Assembly: GCF_001039355.2 (NCBI RefSeq)
Contig: NW_019775565.1
Span: 55,745 to 95,744 of the forward strand
Source: Lingula anatina
Taxonomy: Eukaryota > Brachiopoda > Lingulata > Lingulida > Lingulidae
Reading direction: 5' to 3'
Length of the DNA: 40,000 nt
Shown in pieces: positions 22,101-33,700 of this stretch. A program made the translations under genes and the position numbers. Position 1 is the first letter of the stretch, and every line of letters begins with the position of its first letter. The notes beneath the pieces were generated by a model, which was not told the DNA's origin, did not search any database, and saw nothing but the letters and a program-made list of their open reading frames with translations.

Positions 22101-23219
22101 GGTGGTATTAAGCATGTCTTAGCATCATTTTAAAGATTTCTGTGAAGTGTTCATAATGCTTTAATATTCTGAGAGTACAAATAAAGACACACTGTTTGTT
22201 TGATATTTGTTTTATTGATTGTTATACCAACAAAATGCATGAAATAACCTAAATAGATTTGGTAATATGCAGCATATCTATCAGGCCCGTAGTTGACCTT
22301 TTTCCATAAAAACTTCATGTACCTAGATCAAATTTTACCCAGAGTGGACCTTTTCCCAGCAAAAGGAGTGGTTCTTTCTACCCCCCCCCCCCCCCGGCTT
22401 CGGGCCTCTCTATTCACGACTTTTTTTTTTACCTTTCTACGAAGTATTCACAATGCTTAAATATTTTGAGAGCATTGATAAAGACATATTGTTAGTTTAA
22501 TATGTGTTTCTGTGGTAAATTTGTGTTTCCAGCTGTGTAATAACAGCATTCCTTTACTTAAGCAGCATTTTTTTTTTTGGACTGTTTTTTTTTTTCGCCC
22601 TCTCGCACCGATTTCGGGGTCCCAAGAGGATGTCATCCATAAAAATAAAAAAGTGTGGCCTTATGTAGAATACAGAAAAGCTGCAGGTGATTATACGAGT
22701 ACGTTGATAACGAAAGGAGACGTATTATTCAATTAAATTGATTGCACTTTGAGAAAGTCCTCGCAGAGTTGGGACGATCCACCTAGATTGATGGTGTCTT
22801 TATGGGAATGGGGTCTAAGATCCGAGATAAAGAAGGTTATGACGGGTTCAAAAATGTGCATTATCAGCGTATTTGGAAAACGTCAAAACGTCCTTCGCTT
22901 TCACAGATGTACTGTGATCGTCCCTTTAATGTATGACGCGAGATTCTATCTAAAGCGCACTAAAAGTCTAGTGTCTAGTCATTTGATTAGGACGCAAACT
23001 TACAGCTTATTTCACTGGCACGAACCTCTGACTTGTGCTTCCTTAATGTATCGGCCTACTTTATTGTGATGTAGTCCTTTTTTATCCAGATTACCACCAA
23101 ACACGTGGAACATGTCATTATTATTATTATTATGAAGTAAATACACTGTCTTGTGTTATTTTCTATTATTATACCCACATGACCACGAAAGAAATGGAAC
23201 GCACTTTCACCATCACCAC

Positions 23220-23257
<38 letters not shown>

Positions 23258-24631
23258 TATCAACTCACCTTCTTGGGTTATGGTCCTTGCCCGCACAATG
23301 TCGGCTTTATTCCCCACTAAGTATGATAGCCTGGTCGGAGACGTAATCGTTCCTTAACTTGAAGAGCACATCTGTGGCGTACTGGTACGAGGCCCGGTCT
23401 GCTAGAGAGTAAACCATAATTACTGCGTCAGCGTCTCCGTGAAGACCTGTCTCTTGCTGAAATGAAAAACAAGTGAAGATAAAGATGTGGCATAAAAAGT
23501 CACTTATGAATCGAATTTACATTCATCTTGAGGAAATATTGTGGAAAAAATGACGTCATTTATGACGCAGATGGCAATGTAGAAAATACGCGTACCAGCG
23601 GAAAAAAATGATGATTACAAGATTTGGGACCATGTTTTTAAAACTTGCTTCTTCCTTGTATTTTTACTGTTTCAGAGGTCTGTTAAAAACCACGGTGTTT
23701 AATTCCTCGTGAGAACTTTACAGGTTTCACTTCTATCATCATAAAAAAAAGTTTTGTTATTACTATAAAAGAAAGAAAATGAAAACATATTCGTGAACAG
23801 CAAATATAAGTTTATGCCTTACCTGCTCTGCAGGAGGCTCTAAAATCCGCATTTCCGTCTCTTTACCATCTAGTAAAACTGACACTGATTTTTCTATTCC
23901 ATCATCTGAAATGAACATAAATATATAGTAGTTATTGTATGTATATATCATTATAACATATTAAATGATAAAAATAACATGATTTAAATTTTATTTTAAA
24001 AGTCTGTGGCGCAATGTACATGTGATGGTCCCCCCATCAACCGACCCCCCCCCCCCTCATCAGCTACAATCAGGCATAAACTGTGTGGAAATAAAAGTGC
24101 ATGTTTTGTTTCAATGACCTCACTTTACACGAACATCATCGTCTTTGACTCAACAGGCGTGCTAACAAGTGTTCCAAATAGATTTCAAATCAGAACTCGA
24201 AGAAGAAAAACGCTTCCACCTTAAAGGTTATCCGATATTGATACATAGAGGAAAAGGTACTAAAACAATTTATCTGTATCTCTGCTTTCTATACGACACC
24301 GCAGAGGAGAACACTTTACAGTTGCAATGATTAACTTAATGTTGACCGCGGCGTTCCTCATCAGGTACTTGACGCCCAGTAAGTCGACGAGACTGGTACT
24401 TGAAAGCAAACATGTCTTCTTCAGATATCTTTAAATCCATAGATTGTAAGTAAAGTGCTTTATTAGGACATGTACTGAATCTTGATTAATAGAATGCCAT
24501 GGCTTAATTCCTCTTGTGATGTATGCAGTGAAGCACAAGTAAGAAAAGTTGTCCAGGAATCGATAGGGTTCACGGAAATGGATCCCATGAAGAAAGGACA
24601 GATACAAATTTTACCTTTCATGTCTATTGCA

Positions 24632-24675
<44 letters not shown>

Positions 24676-25509
24676 CTTGACCTAATTATCTTGCTCTTAG
24701 TGTTAAAGCAAGTTCATACTTACAGTTTCAACTGATATATAAAGAAAGAGAAAAAACTAGACACAAAACAGACCACGTGTCAACGTAAAAGAGGAAAATA
24801 CCCACACATATAACGTAAATCTTTGCCAACAGTTTACAAATAGATCATCAGTTCGTCATCTCATTTCCAAACTTGTGGCTGCAATAACGTAAAAAGGAAA
24901 CCGCGTCAAATGAAGTGCATACTTATGATTGCATAGGGGATTAAAACCACTTTTTTTCACAACTGTTACTCCATTCTCCTTTGCAAATTTGGAAACCTGC
25001 CTTCTTATGACGTCATTGCTAGAGTCTTACTGCTCCCCATGCGTCAACTTTCACTTTAACAGGATTGAAACTGTTGCTTGTCTTCGCACCAGTCTAACAA
25101 AACCAATTACATATACAAGAGAATTCTTTGACAATGACTGTGATGAAGAAACACGCAGTTAAATGTCCGTTAACGTCATTGACCTGCACCCCGACAGTTT
25201 TTTGTGGATATTTTGTGGAAAGTTAAAGAGATTACTGCACTACATATGGAAAAAAAACTGTGCTTCATCCTCCTAATAAACTGAAGTCGCATTTCCTGGC
25301 AGACTATGTGTACATGGATTTCAGTCATAGTACGTCTTTTATAATACTGGTTTACATTTCTACACCATTTTACTATTTCTCAGATCTGTACATTTATTAT
25401 ATAAATTATTTAAAAAACGGCACTGTCGTGTTGAAGTTTCCAATAATCTCTGAAACTCTATATCGCTTCACGAGACACGTACTGTTCTTTTGAAGATACT
25501 TACAAATGT

Positions 25510-25544
<35 letters not shown>

Positions 25545-27001
25545 TTTTTGATCTACTTATTTATTTTGCCACTGGTACATATCTGCGATGCCTAAACGCC
25601 TCAACAAGCACGCTGTGCAAGGAATGATTTAACTGCATCGGAACGTAAGCTGAACTCCCAGAAAGACGGCAGCCACTGTACATATATTGGGCGGTGTCAG
25701 CCAGTTTTACAGAGGCGGGACAGTTCGCTGAAAGAAATTTTGCTCCCAGCATACTCCACATCCCGGGATATACATGTAGATCGTGCGTTCAAGAAATATT
25801 GCATTTTTTATTTGCATACACGCCTAATGCCATTTGGGTGTTTTACCTATCCGTCCAAGAACAAAGAACACGTGTTAAAGGCCTTGTCTTACCGGTATGT
25901 CATTTCTCACCAAAATGTTCAACGGTGACAGTGGCAACCAGTGAATAAATTTTCAGACTGCTTATAACATGCACTGTTGCACTTCTGCTGCTACAACATT
26001 GATAGCTAGGTAGAAGGTGAGCCCCCCCTCCCCCCCTCCCCCCTGTGAGCGTTACACATACATAATACTACCTTTACGGAAACGTTGGAAAAGCAATATA
26101 ATCATGATTGTCATTGTTAACGAAAAGCTTCATTGGGTTGTGTTTAAATGACCTGATATTAAAATGGCATGTATGACATCAGTTCAGGAAACGGCTGCCA
26201 TACATACCATTAAACATATACCCTTATACTCTTTTATTTTCATTAAAGTTCTTTTGTCTAATCTTCCAGGCCATCTTTCCGTTACACAAATACAAGAAGA
26301 ATCGTATGAAGCAGTCATGTAGTATTAACCTACCGGGGGTCATTTGCGGGTCTTCACTCGCCATCAGTAGTGCCATTTCGCGGTTATAAATAGATCCTGC
26401 TTCGTGTGAAATATCTATTTGCCCTTCTGTTTCGCGTTTAGAAGAACGTTTTTAATCATTGTCATTGAGGACAAGAATCCCCAATTGGATTAATAACACA
26501 ATTCCAATTATTTTAATGTGCCCCAGGAGGTCACTTAAAGAAACAATACCGTCATCCCACGCGTTTGTGTTATAACGCACAGTAAGCGACTAGATGCCGT
26601 CATGCTATCGCCATGATGTTACCGGGAATTCCCAGACATCTCTGAAACCCGGAGTGGAGAGAGATAGAACGGAACAACATGCAAAGCTCAATAGCTCATT
26701 TGTTTAATTATTTATTTTTATAAACAGTACTGCAGGCCTCTCTGAGGTTGGGTGTTTGAATGAGAGAGAAAAAACCGTTAAGCTGGTGGTAACTGGTCAT
26801 TTTGTTTTATATTTAATAATACCTGCGTACTAGAATACACATGAGACTTCTCTTTACTCGGAAACTTTGAAATATTTCAATATGTTAATTTTGATCTAAA
26901 TATCCTTTTTTATGAGCAACGACTGGGAAGATTAGGCCAGTTGTATACTACCAATTAGGATAAAGTTCATAATTCAATATCAGAATGGCAGAATTTGTTC
27001 G

Positions 27002-27054
<53 letters not shown>

Positions 27055-30000
27055 GCTTTGATGTGTGCGCGATTTCAAGTAAACAATACGATAAGAAATT
27101 TTGAGATGCAGAAACATCCCCTGAACACTGACAGTTAATATTCCAGTTTTCACAAAATTTGTTTGTATGGCTTGAAATCAAAGTTTTAACAACACAAAGG
27201 AAATGATTAAAACATTACCTCTATTCTTTCTCTATCTGTGGTAGTCTTTCTATAGAGTATCGACTAACTGGCCTAACTTGCGTCAAAATGCATTTGACTT
27301 GGGGCTAGTGTTACCGCCTTGGATTGTAGTACACATATATATTTCATGTCCTTGTAGTTTCCTCGTGAAAGAAATTCCACCTGGAACTTAATTGCCCTTA
27401 TTGCGGGTTTAAACTTTATTAAAGATAAATACACACAATGCTCGTGAGGCCTTCGTAAGCCAACATTGGGCAGACAATTTCTCTGACCAGTTTGTATAAT
27501 TCATCAGGTTGAGCTTAACGAGTCTTAACCAAACCTTCGGCTTAATGAACCTTAACCAAACTTTGAAAAATAACACCTTGTGTTAATAACTAAATAGAAA
27601 TATCGACTCCAGATAGGGGTTAGTCATTGTTATCGTATTTTAAGGCATGGCTAGCACAACAATTTATCCTACAGAAAAGAATATCGCAGTAAATTAAAAC
27701 AACAAAAAGCAAAGTCGAGAGAATTTTCACCGGTACATAGGACAAAAGTAGATGGTAGCTTTTGTCCCTCAAAGGATGTACCACTAATGAAAAAATATCC
27801 GTGTCAGAGAATGGCATACGAAAACATGAAAATCACTTACTAAGTTGTAATGCGGATTACGGTCTGTGGTAGAAATATTGCTCCCATGAGATTATGAGAG
27901 TCGGAAAGAACATATGGGAGGCAGACTTGAAATGGCAACGACAACGTCATGACAACCGGATCAAGTAGAATTACAAATAAGAGAGTAAATGCGCACTGAT
28001 GAAGCTAATATATGAACCCTTGAGAATAGCGTGTTCATGAGGCAAAGAGTGTTCGTTCGCGAACTGGGGCATTTTTTCCGTTCATCCTTTTTAGAGACGT
28101 CCGGGCGTTTGCCGCGTTCTGAAACGTTACAGATATAAAGTTAGATACTTAAGTTTGCATCCATGCACTCGTCTTAATGAATAAAACATCACATTTTCTA
28201 GGGGAAAAATGCATTGGTGTAAAGAGAAAATGTCAATTACAACTGCTCTAAGGCATGCCGTTCGATGCACAAACAAAAAAATTGTAACAATCGCTGCCAT
28301 TCACTTGTCTAACCTAGAAGATAACATGCTGAGAAAATAATTGCAATAATTATCATGATGACCCAATTAACACACAATGTTGTGCACAACAATTAGACAA
28401 CACTATATAATCCATTTAATCAAAAGTTTACAAAAATGCTAACGCAGTTCCTAAAAAAATGGCGAATCGGTCATCAGTCATAAAATGCATCAGTGGCCCA
28501 TAAAATAATTGAATGCCCTAACCATCAGTCCTTCACCTCAACAATGCCATATTCAAGCGGAAATAATTATTTTACATTAAACACGACACTTTACTTTCCC
28601 AGACGTGACAGAGGATCGAAGCCTATTACACATTCCCGGGGAAACAACACTGATATCATTTCTAATGGATGTGCTTTCGTTGGAAAGCCATGTTAGATTT
28701 GACTTGCTCTGGTGTTCAGCGCAACCACCCGTGAATGTCAAATATTTATAACTGTCCCTGCATTCAGCGTTCAATGAGTTTTTTATCATTGACTTAACAT
28801 CGTTATGCCAAGTCACGAAGCAGCAGAGGGAAGACGAAATAGTATGCATTGGAGGGAGGAAGGCAACATTAATCTAATGATGACCGTTTTGCACATGTTT
28901 TGACTTTCCAGCAATGAATAATATCCCCTACTACCCCTTGATCTGCCATAGGAAAAGAATATAGTATGTTAAACCCAAAAACATTCCCCCATTAATATTA
29001 AATAATTCAACCAATTAGTAGTCTAATATACGGATATCATCCATAATAATGGCATCCTTCTAATCATCGTTATAAAAACGTCTGCTTTCGTCTGCTGAAT
29101 GATTAATTTGACTATTTGCAGACTCCATTCTTCATCAAGATACAGAGCTGGTTCAATTATTTGCATTGTTGTCAGTTTATCTGCTGTGGAGACGTTTTGT
29201 TGAGTTCACTTCAAGTACCATAAAAATAAAGATTTCTACATTCTAAACACTAATTTGGCCTCATAGGTAATGAATTAAAAGCAATTCATTGACTGCTATA
29301 TCGCCATAATGTACACTGATGTTTATTTATGACTTCAAAATAGGAAACAATTCTGCTAACGCTGGTATTTCAGTCAAAAGCAATTCAATATTCTTTACGC
29401 CAATATTTACGTATGACAACTAAATTGAAAAGTCTTCACTTTCTCGGCCATTGCCACTCAAAACGTGACGTTTTTGACATCATTCTACCAATATGAATTA
29501 CACACAATCTAAAGCTATAAATTCCTCCACGAACCTTTTGTCCAACAGACAACACAGTGCCATTCCCACCTTCCACATCACAGATACTTCTTATATTATT
29601 ATTTATCAGACCGTTGGCCTACTTCACAAACTGGCGAACGTTCGAAAGTTGTTCTTAACTTAAAAAAATTAAGTCTTATTTGACTCAATATGCTGTCGTG
29701 CACCAAATATGTTTATATTTCTTCAAAGGAAAATATGATTACTTTGTTCAAATGACCGACTGTTTTAAAGGATTCTACAACTTTTGTTGAGGGGCGTGTT
29801 TCACAAAGCGAATATATTTTTTGGGTTAAGATAAAACAGCTAAACTTTCCAACAGCGAGAAGACCACTCTGCAATACTGATCAAAAGTCCTCAATTAATG
29901 TTGTTGGAGAAACTGATGGGCCTAAATAAGATTACCGGTGGGAGTTGAGAAAAAGAACAGACTTCGTGGTCTTTAAGACCGTTCAAACGCAATTTAGCCG

Positions 30001-30677
30001 ATGAAAGTTCATGGCATGTCTAGGCTTATAGACCGATTTTCGACTTTAGTCCTTTTGGGAAAAATGACTTTCCAGATATTGCTAAATAACTTTGTAAGGG
30101 TCCATTGTAAACCAGGAATAGGACCATGATAACACAGTTTATGTTTGAATTGCAATCAGCCGATAGCAGAATGTTTCGCAACATGATGTAGGAGAACGTA
30201 GTACTTAATGGATGCGTCTACCATCAAATATAGTATAACAAGACATGTAATCGCCCTGAAGGCTACCAGTTCCGAAATGGACAATTCAAATGGCATCCCC
30301 AAGGTTTTCAGTAATGGGAATATACACGCTAATCCGCCATTTACATTAATGCCAAGTTTGTTCTGATCTTGTTGCGCTCTTTGAGGAACCGTGGACACGA
30401 CAAGCGATAAACTGAACCTTGTTTTCATTGGTCACAAATGGATTGCTTCACACAAGTTTGCCAAACATTTATTTACATTTAAAAAAAAATAACATGGCGT
30501 TGATTTTGCTTAATTTAAGTTAACAAATTATTTTCGATCCGCAAAAGGACTGAGAAAGGTTCCATATAATAAAGGCATACGAACCGTGTACACATATCGA
30601 TATACAAAACAAACGAGAACGAACCATGGGACTGACACCATAGCATCACAAGCATTGAAAATGTGACAATGCAAAAA

Positions 30678-30720
<43 letters not shown>

Positions 30721-33700
30721 AATAGAATCCAAAATTATACTTTCATGTCAAAAACAGAAAAAATAGCCTTTAAGCAGTAACAGTTACATATATGTAGGCT
30801 ACTCGTCTCGTGAAGCATATGCCATGGTACAATGGGTGGACTCGGCAAAATTATTTTCCATTGTCTTAATGGGGATGATCCCTACTCCATTTATTATTCC
30901 AAAATTAATTTCGGAAATATAAATAAGTAATAGGCATGTCTTCTGGTAATCTATTAACGCTGGGCGTACCTCTCACTGGCGTATATGCAGTTGTACCCAG
31001 GTGCTGTAATGATAACTCACAAGCTCTAATATCGTTTCTCTCTGACATAAATTAAACGTTCCGAGGACGGCTTCACAAAATAGCTTAAGTCAGTTTTTGG
31101 TCTAAAATGTTAGTCTGCTAAGATTGAGCCGTCTACTTTATGTTCCATTATGTACAAGGCCGCTTACCTATAATTTATGGTTTCGTAATTTACCCTTAAA
31201 CATTGTATGATTCTGTTGACTTTTAGGGGTGACATTTGCCCATTTAGGTATATAGCATTTGTTCTTAAAAGCTCTTGAACCAATCCAGCAAAATCGACCT
31301 TGCATGGTCAACTATCTGGTTTTAGACGTCTAAGAATGTATAGCCCAAGTACATTAGACTATTTGTACCCAGCCTTGATATCGTCTATGCTCTCTAGACA
31401 CCTCATTTGATAAGCCAAAGCCACGTAGATAACCCCAAAAACTATATCATTTCCGCCGAGTCAGTTAATATCAGTAATCGATCAAACGGTCATCACAAAG
31501 GCGTTCCCTGGGTTCATCGGTATATAGATTAACTGCCAGATGCAAATGTGTTATTTTCTGTTTATCTTGTTAAATGTCTGTTCACGTGACAGAGGTTGGA
31601 CGTATCGGGTTAGATGGACCCTTCTTGGGGACAGTTTTGCCGTAAGGACAACGTCGGGACATTTCCCTTGTGTGCATATCTGATTGGAGAATCGCACTTC
31701 ACTTACTTTACCTAATTATAAGTACGATTTAATGTGTATTGGAACAGCAGTGCGTTCTCCCTATATCTCTCTGTATGTGTGTGTGTGTGTGTGTGTGTGT
31801 GAATGTGCGTACGATGTATGTTTAGAGAATACAACTAAGCTTTCCAGTTTCAAGGAGGACCGCAGAGTCTGGAAATCTAGCTCTGCCGGTGCTTAACATG
31901 ATGTTGACGGCACAGACTGCGGTCAATATGATTGATGTGTGCGTGTGTGTGTGTGTGTGTTTGTGTACATGTGCATGTGCAGGCGTGTGTTGATATATGT
32001 TGTTATGCGCATATGTGTTCCTGGGTAGGTGTGCGTGTATGAGGGGGGGGCGTTATTTACCACGAGTGTGCCCCGTGAGTGTACTTGAGAAAAGAGAGAC
32101 GAGGAGTTTACATCGCACTGTCGTGTTATCTTCCCCTACGGCTGTGAAAAGGGAGTTGAGTGTTTACACTAATGTACTATCTTTGACCACTTCTCATGCT
32201 CTCTCTACACACTTTCATTCGGGTTCTTATTTTGCGTAGAAGAGAGGTCCACTTCCGGTCTAGCTAACAGGTATGACTCGCTTTTAGGAATTCGTCATCC
32301 AATAAAATGCATTTTGAAACAAAGCTTATCAGTTTACGAAAAATGAAAATGCAGGAATGTTGATCCGAGGTATCTGATAACTATAAAACTATATCTCACG
32401 AGAAAAAAACTTGGCGTTTGAGAGCATATGTACAACTAAAATCGTACTACGGCGTACTATAAAACTATATCTCACGAGAAAAAAACTTGGCGTTTGAGAG
32501 CATATGTACAACTAAAATCGTACTACGGCGTACAGGTCCGTTTATAAATAATACTATATAGATTGTATACCCGCGGTATTCTTTTTGCATGAAATTTGTG
32601 CTACATCGCATTCTTTCTAGCAAGTCGCGTTTGTATGCGTTTTAGTACACCATTGCTCTTTTTAACATCTCATAATTACAGGATGGTGGACAGGTCGATA
32701 AAGTAGCGTGATCAGTATCAATCGAATCTCCATTATTGCATTGTTAACTAGAGGCATACGGTGCCTCTCTGCAGGGAGCCAATTGAACGTGTCTGTTTTC
32801 GTGCAGCTTTCAAGAGTACAAAAAGATAATGCAGATATGCGCACACTGATGCTTTTAAACCCTGGAATGGTTCAATTGCATTGTTGAGGGATATCGCTTT
32901 GATCGAACTGTCGCCGAAACGTGAAGAGATTTTGAATTAGCTAGATTGCTCTGAAACCGATATTTGGCTGTCGCTGATTGTTTGCAGGCATTCGTTTTCC
33001 TAATTGAATCCTGGGAGGTCTTTGGTAAAACGAAACCGAAACTCCCAGAGCGCATGGGTGCCCTTAGAAATGATGCCTGCTAGCGTATTTCAAAAATGGT
33101 ATGTTTATGCGTCAAACATATTGCTGCAAATTGGTATTGTTTTCATGGACATTACGGCAGTAATGTTTATTACTCTTCAATTTGATTTAAAGGGTGTTAT
33201 TACGTAGTATATTAAACAAAAGACGTATACGGAGTGGAAACATAATTGATTTACCCAGAAAACAGCGGTTTGATGTTTTTCTCCAGTCAATATCACTGTC
33301 ATTATTTTATCATCAGTCTCCTTTTTTCAATTTGTGCAGCAGGAAAATGATCCCTTGTTAAGACTGATAAAGACAATATCTCAGCACTTCCTCCCGGATA
33401 TCATGACGGTAATCAAATACTAAGGGTTTTCTTGAGTTGAAAAATAAATGATCTTGTCTTTGTTTTATTACATGGGGCGTCACCCGTGGGTTTTCTACGC
33501 AGTTATGTTTGCTTCGATGGCCAACCTACGGCTTTTTAATATAAGGGACAGGGTGTATTTAATATAAGGGACAGGGGGTATGTAATATAAGGGACAGGAT
33601 GTATTTAATATAAGGGACAGGGTGTATTTAATATAAGGGACAGGGGGTATGTAATATAAGGGACAGGGTGTATTTAATATAAGGGACAGGGGGTATGTAA

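Larger units (their letters stand above)
21554..22660. mobile_element. Harbinger-like non-autonomous transposon, TTA target duplication
   Basis: The left end GGCCACACTTTTTTTATTT and the right end read backwards, GGCCACACTTTTTTATTTTT, form inverted repeats of about 34 bases that run on to ATGGATGACATCC. Both ends are flanked by TTA (21551-21553 and 22661-22663). A 3-bp TTA/TAA duplication and GG-starting termini are the marks of PIF/Harbinger elements. The interior has poly(A), two poly(C) runs (about 21637-21652 and 22381-22396) and a short ORF. No transposase was recognised. Confidence 0.75.
19170..23268 (-). other. RGK intron 3
   Basis: 4.1 kb intron. It contains the Harbinger-like element at 21554-22660 and an (ATT)n array at 23221-23256. 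A run near 19635-19660 (TTTTAATTGAATTGAAATAA) resembles a retroposon tail. No other gene recognised. Confidence 0.7.

Noticed and set aside
26382-26395. TATA-like TTATAAATAG beside the candidate cassette exon
   Set aside because: It lies only six bases from the internal ATG, too close to place a start site before it, and it is within the open frame itself.
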